Shown here: positions 11,787 to 22,200 of the stretch, one piece after another
Layout: each line of letters starts with the position of its first letter
How positions within the stretch are numbered: position 1 is the first letter of the stretch
Assembly (NCBI GenBank): GCA_026873275.1
Contig: JANTUC010000013.1
Coordinates: forward strand, 186,001 to 250,000
Reading direction: 5' to 3'
Length of the DNA stretch: 64,000 nt
From: Pseudopithomyces maydicus
Taxonomy: Eukaryota > Ascomycota > Dothideomycetes > Pleosporales > Didymosphaeriaceae
Position numbers and translations under genes: made by a program
The notes under the pieces: model-generated
What the model was told of the DNA's origin: nothing
Seen by the model: the letters and a program-made list of their open reading frames with translations, nothing else
Databases searched by the model: none

Positions 11787-12420
11787 GTGCCTACGCTTCT
11801 GGAAATTTTCAAGAGTGCTATTTGATGGTCAAAACTGTCAAATACATTGCACACTGATGTGAACAAGATTTACATCGCCTGGAACACAAATTGAGATTAC
11901 TGGTTCCAGCTGTAGAATTTGCAAATTTCCTTTGTCATGAATATCATTATCTCATAAATATCAATAGAATACAACATATACTAGAGTTTACAAGATTCCG
12001 AATGCAGTGAACATATGTGAAAAAGACTAGATTCCAAAGGAATACTTTTGCCACAAGGGGCTTTGCCAGAAAAATGATTACTAACTTATCTAGCCAATCA
12101 CACATTACAGTACCGGTTAGCATACTAAAAAGAATATCGGGGTAATAATAGATGAGCATGGTTTGTCCTCCAGGATTGCAGAATGTTTAAGACCAATTGT
12201 ATCGCTCATGCCGATTAAAACAGATTGTACACGGACACGCTATAAATGAGCAAATTCACGTACACCATTATATGTACAGAGGAAAATAGACATTAACAAC
12301 TTCGAATCTTCTCCATGCATTATGATTCTACGCGCACTGAAATGTCGTCTACCTGATTGGACGGAGATACACTACTATTGAACTTGCTCCAAGAGCTGCC
12401 CCACCCAATGACATCTATAC
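11787..12420. other. Convergent 3' intergenic region
   Basis: AT-rich sequence between the plus-strand gene C and the minus-strand hydrolase. I see only 3' UTR-like sequence. Confidence 0.6.
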
Positions 12421-13653
12421 TTATTTCTTCGCCACCCCAATCAAAAGATCAGTCACCTCTCTGTGCTTTTCCAGCAGAACCCAATGGCTAGCGTCGTTGA
12501 TGATCTTCACCTGGATATCAGGAAGCCAACCCTCAGCCTTGCCCTGATCTGCGATACTCTGCATGATTTCCGGGCGGGTGACGTAATCGATGCTACCACC
12601 AATGAAGAGAACAGGCTGCTTCAGGACGAGATTCGCAGGGGGTATGGCATCGACGGCTTCAGCGTCAACATCGCGAAGCACGGATCTGTACCAGTTGGTG
12701 GGACCGGTCATGCCACCGGATTTGAAAAGGGCAATGCGGTATGCACGGTCGAGCTTTGTTTCCCAGCTGGGAAGAGGAGTCGTTCTGCCGGCTGTGATCC
12801 ATTCCTCCGCCTTGCCGACGGGGCATAGGTCGGTTTTCCAGATTGAAACATCGTTGGGATAGACCAGAGAGAGGAAAGATTCCAACTTTGGCTTGTCAGT
12901 CTCTAGATGTACACGCATTGAGTGTTGACCTACGTTTTTCTCGATCAACGGAGCGGATTCGGTGGAGTTCAAGAAGTACATGTATCCAAATGTGGGATAA
13001 CCAAATGTAGCTTCGGTTAGTTGGTTGTACGCATCTGCACTCCACTTAGTCCGATGATATAACCTGTATCTGAAATAACGGGAAACTTACCAACATCGAA
13101 TTTACCCGGAAGATAAGGAACAGATACGAAGACCAGCGACGAGAAGTATTCTGGGAAGAAGTTTGCGAACCTCCCAAGGAGACCCGAGCCCCTGTTCATA
13201 AGCAATAAGCGCCAGATCAATGAAGACGGGAAGGACCGTGGCTTACCAGTCGTGCCCTACACCAATGACCTTGGTGAGACCTTCATGGTCGAGGATTTCA
13301 GAAACAGATTTGGTGATGACCGAGAACTTGTAGTCTGTGATCGCCTCTGGCTTGTCGGTTGCTCCATATCCCAGAAGGTCCGGTGCAACGACACCATATC
13401 CAGCAGCGCTGAGTTCGGCAATCTGGAACCTCCAGTCATAGACCGAGCTGGGGAAGCCGTGCAGCAGTAGATAAGTCGGCTTCCCTCCGGTGGCCTTGTT
13501 GTAAATGTATCCGTAACGGAAACCGGACGATGTTTTGAACGACTTTAGTGCAGGAAGGGTGGCTTCAACCAAAGAGATAATGGCCAGGAATGAAGCGATG
13601 TACTGTAGAAAGGATCTCGACCCCGACGGCCGTGAAGAATTAAAGAGCATCAT
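12421..13653 (-). CDS. Epoxide-hydrolase-like alpha/beta hydrolase
   Basis: Three exons on the minus strand: 13653-13247, 13191-13091, 13010-12421. Introns are 55 and 80 nt (GTAAGC and GTAAGT donors; AACAG and CCGAAG acceptors), giving 365 residues. The splice rebuilds GHDWGSGLLG across intron 1 and DVATFGYPTFGY across intron 2. Motifs fit the epoxide hydrolase branch: oxyanion HGFPSSVYDW, nucleophile Asp135 in GVGHDWG, lid tyrosines in FGYMYF and TNWYRS, acid Asp in GGSIDYVTRP, and the late His in DASHWVLLEKH. Residues about 15-35 are hydrophobic (IASFLAIISLVEA), a signal peptide or N-terminal anchor. The expected activity is hydrolysis of an epoxide to a diol; the substrate is unknown. It could instead be a related dehalogenase-type hydrolase, but the two lid tyrosines favour epoxide hydrolase. 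Confidence 0.88.
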
Positions 13654-13862
13654 GGCTCACAATATTACCGCGATGGCGGTTTGAAGAAGCGTTGCTGGGA
13701 AGGAATCAAGAACAGCGAACGATGCGTTCTGCACGTGTGCTACAGAGTCTTTAAGCCTACCCTATATATATTGCATCTCAACTATTTGCATGTACCTTTT
13801 CCACACTGCGGTGATTCATGCTTTGACCAGGTTAGGTTTCAGGTTTTCAATTAACATCGTAA

Positions 13863-13923
13863 GAACCTGTATAGGTTATGCCGACTCCAGCCACAAAGGC
13901 AAACTAGACGCAACGAATCCAAC
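13863..13923 (-). repeat. Right copy of the inverted relic repeat
   Basis: The reverse complement matches 9173-9234. On the minus strand it codes for ILVGFVASSLPL just before a stop, inside the longer open frame 13876-14184. Confidence 0.75.
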
Positions 13924-14184
13924 GAGAATTAGCAAATGACCCGTCCAAGCCACAATCCTCCAAACCCCAATTTGCACAGGCGTCTCACCCAGCGTACGAC
14001 ATCTGAAGGGTGTACAACTCCGCCGCACGCTCAGAGCACCGCGCGACCTAAATTTCGGCCCCCAGACACCATGATCCGAATAGGAATTGGTGCATGTCGT
14101 AATTCGCGCGAGGGCTCGTATGTCCACTTCCGCCAAGGGTTCACTCGCCCGAAACGCGTGGTAAGCGAGTGCGTCACGCGCCAT
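13876..14184 (-). pseudogene. Fragment of a membrane protein gene
   Basis: The last 30 residues of this open frame (VWRIVAWTG, HLLILVGFVASSLPL) are a plausible transmembrane helix and are repeated at 9130-9210 (VWCIVLLL, IVGFVASSLPL). The upstream part (FRCRTLGETPVQIG and earlier) may also be coding. No start with a signal or a full domain is seen. I read it as a decayed copy of a multi-pass protein gene; the family is not identified. Confidence 0.4.
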
Positions 14185-15309
14185 GGCGCGACACTAACGC
14201 GAAATTAGAACGAAACAATCCATCGGACATCATAACATATGCCGAGCAGGAAAACGATCTAGCTAACCTAAGCAAAAGGATTGTGCTCATAGGACCACCA
14301 TGAAGGTCCGGATGTTCGATCGAGTTTCCTGCGCATGACTTCTGCTGCGCGTCTAGTGCCTTGCCGAGATGTCACGATTATTCGGGTAGTCTACCGAAAA
14401 ACTGTCCAGATCCGGAGTCCTCGGCCGTTCTTTTGTCATCCTAGATGATTGTGGGTGGATTGAACATACCTTGGCATGACCTGTAAAGGTCCTTTCAATT
14501 TGTAAATAAGCGCAAAAGGTGTTGCGCAAGTACGTGTACGACCGCGTAAGAAGCACATGACAAAAGGCGTCTGCCCAGTAGATTGCGTAGGAATAGCTGT
14601 TTGCGAGTCCTTACAACGTTAATTAAAGAGCTGAAAGATGCCTCCATCGGTCGAAATGCCAATCACCAGTCCATGATGATCAGATGAACGCATGAATTGA
14701 GAAACGCGCTTCTATATCAAGTGCTATCAATCGTCCAAATATACTTTTCATCAATATTCACAAGTTCTCGCGAAACAGTGTTTCCAGATAGCCCACTGGC
14801 ATATGCGGTAGTTCTAGTTGTCACTGATACGAAGCGCTGGCAGCGAACACCAGTACCTCCACCTGGGACCTCCTTTTAGCGGCCGGCGCAGACTGTAGTT
14901 GCTCATCAGCACAACCTCGACAGGGCTTGAAACAAGAGAAAGAAACTCACACGTCGCGAGCGCGTTCAGAAGTTTTTCCGGTGCGTCTTTGTAGACATCT
15001 AGACTGCATCATCATCCCTGGTGTGATAGATGATGTTCATGATGGACTGCAGTCTGGAACAAGAGCAGGGACTGAATCTTAGGTGCAAGATAACGTGGAT
15101 TGCATGGACGCACGGTTTGTGGGCAGGTTGGAGGGAAGCATTTCCCACTGCCGGATCATAGCCGAGTACGACTCGCACAGTCTCATTGGGGTTAGGTTGC
15201 GCAATTGGTTTTTGCCTGTCTATGACCAGCTAACTTCGCGCTTCAAGTTGCCTACCGAACTCACCAATGTCACCACCGCGATGCTAGGGCTGCTTATGTT
15301 GAGGTGGTA

Positions 15310-15410
15310 TCGGCTAGGATCGGCGAGAATCGGCAAACCTCGGCAAGACATAGAACACCATCGGCGAGAATCGGCAAAGAAGCCTCGGCATCGGCAAAGG
15401 TCGGCGAAGA
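15310..15410 (+). repeat. Degenerate TCGGC-rich tandem repeat
   Basis: About ten irregularly spaced copies of TCGGC(A/G)A(A/G)-like words. The 19-mer ATCGGCGAGAATCGGCAAA occurs exactly twice, at 15319 and 15360, a 41-base period. It is GC-richer than the surroundings. Confidence 0.8.
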
Positions 15411-15950
15411 ATGGAAAAGGTTAAAGTGGTTTAATGATTGACTATGGGGATCTTGATTCGTCGTTAGAGATCATATGTGACTTATCGCAACACATTTGCA
15501 ACCATCATCGTGAATTTGAACACTTTATAAGCGAACCATGTTCTGTTTCACTGATTCTGTATGACTGTACTGAAACTCGTGCGATAGGTTATCAGATGCT
15601 CATCGCGTCTGCAGCACGCGACTTCTCGGAATGCTTGCTATTGTCTCTGTCACCCCGTACTTGATACCTGTTGCACCGCCACGCTTACTTGAGGCTTAAA
15701 TGGCAATTAGGCAAGCCATCGTTACCTAGTATCTTATCAAGCGACCTTCGATCTTTAACACCCTCTCAATCACGTCAATCATCGTTCTTTTCATCTCTTC
15801 CAATGTAACCCTTGCCATATCCAGGCCTACTCTGATGCAAGATGTTTACACATAATATGCGGAGTTGAACAGCTGAAGTGTGACAGAAACGATCGGTAGC
15901 GACGGGTTTCTAGAGACGAATGCCGACACGACTTGCCCACTAGTCCATAT

Positions 15951-16487
15951 CTAATAGAAAGCCGTTTCAGATTTTGTGATAGAGACGAAGCCGTCCTGAG
16001 AGGAGGTACTCGAAATTGAGTCCGGGTCCTCCCGGGTAAAACCCAACTCTTGTGAGCTGATTTGCTCCTGTTGCTCCGTTTCCAACCTTTCCCTTTCTTT
16101 CCGTTCTTTGCACATCCCCTCCCCTCTTGCCCTCCTGTTCTCCTTCTCTGCAGTTGGTGAATGAACAGACTCCGAACGTTCGTCTTCTGGAATCCCAGGC
16201 TCTAGCCCATGAATGGAAAGTTCCAAACGCGTCTTGGGCCCTGTGGTAGTGGCTGAAGCTTCATAAGGAGCTGACACTTCGGTCGAATCGGGAGGTGGCG
16301 GTAAATGGTCGCCGACACTTTCGACCTGGGCATTCATCGCCGTCCTTGATACTTCCTCCTCTCGTTGCACCTTTTGCTTTTCATCGCCTTTTTTCCGTCA
16401 TGGCTTCTTTTCTTGGTTAGTACCGGAGTCCACCAACACATTTCCATTTTCTTCCGCCACGATCGTCTCTGATACCAGCTGCGGACT
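15951..16487 (-). pseudogene. Disrupted C-terminal extension of the BTB gene
   Basis: After the BTB stop (TGA at 16490-16488) the same frame reads SPQLVSETIVAEENGNVLV, DSGTNQEKKP, then a second TGA (about 16397), then KKGDEKQKVQREEEV and a 139-residue Glu/Ser-rich open stretch ending SITKSETAFY. The frame is unchanged throughout, so no intron is needed, only two C-to-T changes (CGA to TGA). Alternatively 15951-16370 is a separate short gene (first ATG at 16337) or a 3' exon. Confidence 0.4.
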
Positions 16488-17123
16488 TCAAGACCCATCC
16501 ATTTTGTTCATAGAACTATCTTTATCTACAGACGCTTGGGTCAATTTATCGCTCATAAGTTGAATTACGTGACGCATCACCCAATCATTCATCTTATGCT
16601 CTTTAAGTAGACCTGTACAGAATGCATCGTCTGCGAAGACAGTGTGGTCCTCCTCAAATGCCTTTTGGGTTCTCTTCCTGATGAACTCTTGCATCGTGCC
16701 ACTAACCTCGGACTTTTTCGGAAATTGGCTTCTGGTGATATCCAGGACTCTGTTCAGATCCATAGCAGCAGTGTGCTCTTCAATCCTTAGCATCGCTAAC
16801 TGTTGAAGGTCATCCAGTGCATGACTGAACGCTGCGCGGTACACGAGAAGCGCTTGTTTTAGACCAAATTCATCTTGCTCTGGGACGCTACTAGGCTTCG
16901 ACTCAAGTGTCTGATATGACCCTGTATAGAGGTAATGAACGATTGTATGCCCCGTTTCCGCACTGATTTTAGGTAAGGTGACATCCCCTCTGGCCCAAGC
17001 CATCGACCATTTTGTGGACTGGACAAGATGCCATGGAACGTAGTAGGTTACTGGCTGTCGGCCAAAATGAATCTTGAGGGGGCCTTCAGTGTACGGGCCG
17101 CATGTTTGATAATCAGCGCGCAT
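16488..17123 (-). CDS. BTB/POZ-like protein
   Basis: 211 residues to the first stop. The N-terminus (YQTCGPYTEGPLKIHFG, then TYYVPWHLVQSTKW) and TIVHYLYTGSYQTL near residues 60-75 match the fungal BTB/POZ pattern, where the domain is followed by an alpha-helical tail. BTB domains mediate dimerisation or recruit Cul3 ubiquitin ligases; no partner can be read from the sequence. There is no signal peptide. The frame continues beyond the stop with coding-like sequence interrupted by two TGAs (15951-16487), so this may be the remaining part of a longer, decaying gene. The ATG at 17123 is the first in frame; an upstream exon cannot be excluded. Confidence 0.65.
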   Translation of the reverse strand: MRADYQTCGPYTEGPLKIHFGRQPVTYYVPWHLVQSTKWSMAWARGDVTLPKISAETGHTIVHYLYTGSYQTLESKPSSVPEQDEFGLKQALLVYRAAFSHALDDLQQLAMLRIEEHTAAMDLNRVLDITRSQFPKKSEVSGTMQEFIRKRTQKAFEEDHTVFADDAFCTGLLKEHKMNDWVMRHVIQLMSDKLTQASVDKDSSMNKMDGS

Positions 17124-19262
17124 CCATGTAAATACATCTCACAAAAAGGCTTTACTGACGATCGTGCGGTGGGCTCTGCTTCAAGCTGTACGGTTTCCGA
17201 AACATCGGATTTTAGCATCAAAGGTTCAGTATCGGATACACGTGTAAATCCACCGGAAACTAGATCCCCTTCCCGGTAAACGCCCGGATTTTGAAGTGGC
17301 TTCAAGAACGCAGAAGCTTGTCCAGGGCGGTAGCTCCCTTTGGACGACTGACGTCGTTCTCTAACTTCCCCATCGTTACAATGTATCTAAGAGATCGATG
17401 CGATGTAAAAGAGAAGATTTTTATATCGAAAGATGTGGACGAGGAAAAGAATATCGAATTTAATCCATTTTATATCTGGAACACTGCACGCTATGGCCGC
17501 TTACTACCCCGCCACGCTGTGTCCAATCAGCATCGACCACGATATGTGACGTGAATGCCAAGGAAACTCTGCATTAGGTGCGACGATCTATCATGACTAC
17601 GATAGACTTTAAACTAAGCTTGGTGATGCGAAAACAATTGACATGTGACGATTGGCATGCCCACGACTTGTATCTCCCCAGTTTTCTCGAGAGTGAGTGA
17701 CACCCCCTGACCCTAATTGAACTCGATGAGATAACCGAGATTAGGCGCGCTATCTGGTCTGGTGAAGTTTAATTATCGCAGAAAATGTGGCGCTATCAGC
17801 TTCGGGCTAGGCTATTTCGGAGTTTTGATTGACCTTTCGCTTCTCTTACCTGAAATCATTTAACCTGAAATCATTGGTGTGATGCTTTTCAAACACACAC
17901 GGGGAGGGACGTCAAGGCCAACGATCTCGCTGTAAAAAGTTCACACATCGCAATTCTCGTTTAGATCGCATCAGCACGGTCGATTGCAGGCCGATGCGCG
18001 TTCGACTCTTTCGGACCCCCGCAGATCCACGGCATTGCCGGAAACACGTGCCCTTCTACCAAGGGTTTGAAACATGGTGTTTTGACATCGATGACCGTGG
18101 CGTATTAACATAGAACTCAATTTATTAGGGGAGAAACTATACACGTACCGCTCCAATTATGCATGGCTGCAAATGCCGATTGCAGTATAAGGCAAACCGG
18201 ATGAAACGAATTTAATAACGACAGGTAAAAGATAAATTGACTCATGAAAATAATCAATTAGAGCGCGTCCAGCGTTTTGGGACGGTAGCGGGCAAATCGA
18301 AGGAAAGATAATCCGTATGGAAATGAACTCATCGTTTTCCAGATATTCTCGGGTCACACTTGGCACGTGCTTGAGGAAAGGTCGTACGCTTTGCGCAGCG
18401 AATCCGCCGCGATCGCAGCTCTGCTCCAGTTTGGTGGTGAAGTGCTTTAGCCAATGTCATTTGCTGGGTGTAGCTACTTTGGTTTAGTAGAGCTGCTCAT
18501 CAGGTTATTTTGATGTCATTGATCTAACTGCCCGGGTCGGCTGAATGATGATCCGGAAAATCCCCTATCTGTGCTCCACATTTCTCAAATTCTTCACACC
18601 TTTCTTTTTCGCTGTCACAGAGGGGAGAGCACTCTTTTCCAATTGTCTTTTGTGCCATGGAGTTGACTCGACACCTTTGTACAATCACCAAACGGTGGAT
18701 GTACCAAATAACTCGCCACACGACAACGCGTCGCGCTTCCTACAACGTCAGCACGCCGTATTTCTCCGCTGAATAAATAATGCACGCTGAGCCGTCCGAA
18801 TCTAATCAACTGTCTTTCAGAACCTGTAAGAACGGTTTTTTGTATTCTGGTGCATCTCGAACGCCCTAGAACATTACATTCCAACCAAAATAAGCCGCCC
18901 TGTCTAGCGGCCCCAGACCAAGGGAGGCATATGGGGTGGATGCTCGGCATTCCAGTGGCGAGATGTTTTTCGACGCGTTATACGTGTCGAACAACTTTCT
19001 ATTCCTCGATATTCTATGATCTGATTCATCAGCAAGAATTGGCAATTGCATCCCGAGGAAACTGTTTTGGCAAGGTTAAGTCTCAATCATTGCGCAAAAA
19101 GCGCAAAAACAACTTCTTCAAGCTCTCTACCCCGAAGGATTGAATGAATACCACTGACGAGACGCAGTGTACTCGTTGGATGAGTTTCAAGGCCACGGAT
19201 CTCTTATGTTTAGCAAAGCACACAGGCATTACATTCACTTTGCGATGCGCTAATGTGTACAG
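17124..19262. other. Intergenic, probably with the missing 5' exon of the adhesin
   Basis: No gene is supportable. The large adhesin must have one or more exons here, because its first visible exon starts in frame after an acceptor (CTAATGTGTACAG at 19250-19262). A short hydrophobic stretch (IPYLCSTFLKFFTPFFF, about 18550-18600) could be its signal peptide but I cannot show a consistent splice. A segment at 18637-18700 resembles 5910-5970. Confidence 0.4.
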
Positions 19263-22200
19263 GATCCTGGTTCAAGTTCCCAGAGTGCTTCATCATCGTC
19301 TTCATCAGCTGCCGGTGGATCCTCATCTACCTCTGCAATCAACACATCCAAATCATCTTCCACAGTTGGATCTTCTACATCCTCTTCCGCTATCGGTACA
19401 TCGTCCTCTTCTGCGGTCGGTTCATCGTCCTCTTCTATGGCTGGCTTATCTTCGTCGTCTTCTACCACCGCTGCATATACATCATCGTCTTCAGTCGCGG
19501 GTGGGGGCTCTTCATCGGTAAGTACATATACTCCACCTTCATCCTCATCAATCGTGAGTTCGACACAGAGTAGTACGGTCGTTAGTCCGTCAAGCAGTAG
19601 TCAATCAAGTAGCTTGACTTCAAGCTCATCTTCGTCTATGTCTGCTAGCGCATCTTCGAGCAGCTTGCAGCAAAGCTCTTCAAGTGCAACAGCTTCGACG
19701 TCATCAAATGTAGGTGCATCATCTACAAGTTCAAGCACCACCTCTTTGAGCTCCAGTGTGCCCCCATCAAGCTCCAGCATACCTCCCTCGAGCTCTAGCG
19801 TAACATCATCAAGCGCCAGCGCAACGTCGTCCAGCTACATCACAACGTCTTCGAGCTCAAGCATACCTTTGTCAAGCTCCAGTGCACCGCCATCTAGTTC
19901 CACTCTATCCACATCGACCTATAATGCACTATCATCGAGCTCCAGTACTATCTTGTCAGGGTCCAGTATCATATCGTCAGATACTAGCACTCTGTTGAGC
20001 ACATCTTCACTTCTATTCACGACGAGCTCGGCCCAGGGCGGATCTTCGACTAGTTCATCTACGTCCTTGTACTCCAATATGGGACAGGTTAGCTCGACAA
20101 CTGTTTCATCATCAGTTGCGACAAGTACGCAAGATAGCACCTCCTATAGCAGTTCAGGACTTGCCTCGTCATCTTCGTCATATAGTTCCTCAGTGGGAAC
20201 TTCTTATGGATCGACTAGCTCAAGCGTAGCTGGAAACAACCCATCATCTACGTCTTCGGTAAGTCGAAATTTTCATTCTGACTTTTGTGGATTAAAGCGC
20301 AGCAGTCAAATCATCGGATCCGTTTAACATGTCGACTAGCCCTCGAGCACCGCAATGCAAAGCTCTCTAGCTTCGAGCTCGACCGACGGGGCTTCTGGAT
20401 CTACTCAAACTGGCATTTCCTCTTCCTCTACAACCAGTTCTCCATCTACATTGATGACATCAGTCAGTAGTGCGGTTCCTCCGAGCAGCTCTAGTTCAAG
20501 CGTAATCGCCGACATGACTTCTCAAAGCTCCACTGCATTGACGACTAGCACTGGTTCCTCTGGTACGAGTACAACACTCAGCTCCACATCGTCTCCGGTA
20601 TCTGAAGGCCATATACCCTCTGATTCGTCTACAATCTCGTCTTCGGCTACTACTTTACAGTATACCTCAACATCAACCACCATGTCGAGTTTCTTCAGTA
20701 GCACAGCGTCTACCGACATAAGTTCAGTAAGCAGCTCAACAATTGTAGCAACCTCGGTTACCACAACAAGTGTAGCAAGTTCAGTTGCCACAACAACTGT
20801 ATCAAGTTCGGTTACCACCAGTCCAGGGATTTGGAGTCTGTCTTCGACAGGGGTATCGAGCAGCAGCGCACAGGACACATCCAGATCCACTAGTACAAGC
20901 TTTTCTCAAGGATCCTCGTCTGCATCCACTGTACTACCCTCTTCGTCAAGCGTAAGTTTTTCATCGACCTTTTCTACGACCAGTTCCATCTTGCCAGGCA
21001 CCTCTATTTCCTCCGCCTCACTTTCCACAACAACGTCCACCTGGGTCATCACTTCATCTTCCACATCAAGTATGAGTCTGAGTGTACCGCCGACCACCTC
21101 GATAAGTACAGGGTCTTCTCAGAATGTACCTTCGACGAGCTTGAGTACAACCTTTCTCTCTACATCGGCAACGACGAGCGACTCTGGCTCACTGAGTTCA
21201 AGCGCATCCCGAGAAATCAGTAGCACAAGCTCAATAGTGACATCAACAAGCACAAGCTCGATCGGGACTTCGTCGGCAAGCACAATCTCTACCATATCCT
21301 TGCTGTCAAGTACAAGCTCAATAGAGACTTCGTCATCGAGCGCAAGCACAAGCTCAATAACGACTCCATCAATAAGCACAAGCTCAACAATGATCTCGTC
21401 AGCAAGTGCAACTACGTCAACAACCATATCGACTCTTGAATCGAGTTCTCAAACTATGTCCATCTCAAGCTCCACGAATACGGGCGTCATGACTAGCTCC
21501 TATACGACCACTTCATCTTCTTCTTCTTCAGGCATGGGAACTACAACAACAGATAAAACTTACAGCACCGTTTCACAAACGAGCACGACAACTTTATCTG
21601 CTGGGTCTTCTGGAACTTTGAGCTCGAGCACGTTTTCACCAACGACAACTGAAACCACCCAGGGTTCAAGTCAGATGACTTCCAGCGCTGTCATGGCAAG
21701 CAACTCTGTTAGTACTAGTATGCAGTTGAGTACTTCGAACTCCATGTATTCGACGAGTACTTCTACTATTACACAATTCATTACGTCCGCAATATCGACT
21801 AGTTGGACAACGATTCAGAGTTCATCATTGACGCAACAAGCATCTCCATCAACTTCGCATTCTAGTCCCTCTTCAGTAGCGACATCAGAAACGGGGACCA
21901 CGTCAAGCTATTCTTCGCAGACGTTAATGGTTTCTATTTCGAGTATTACAATAAGCTATTCTAGTAGCTTGGAAAGCTCAACTGCAGTCGCTTCCACGTT
22001 CCCGATAACAACGACATCAACATTGTCCAGCTCTAGCACTGGTGGGTCGACCTCATCTACACTAGATCTATTTTCTAGTTCGTCGTCACTTATCCAATCG
22101 AGTGGCTCTTACTCGTTGACGTTGACGACTCAAATCAGTGCAGGCTCTTCAGTCATGAGCTCAGATATTCCTCTAATCAGTAGTACTACATCGGCTACAA

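Larger units (their letters stand above)
13654..15950. other. Gene-poor region with relics
   Basis: Next to the hydrolase is its promoter (TATATAT near 13765). The rest holds the right arm of the inverted relic (13863-13923), a degenerate membrane-protein fragment and the TCGGC repeat at 15310-15410. I see no intact gene. Confidence 0.55.
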
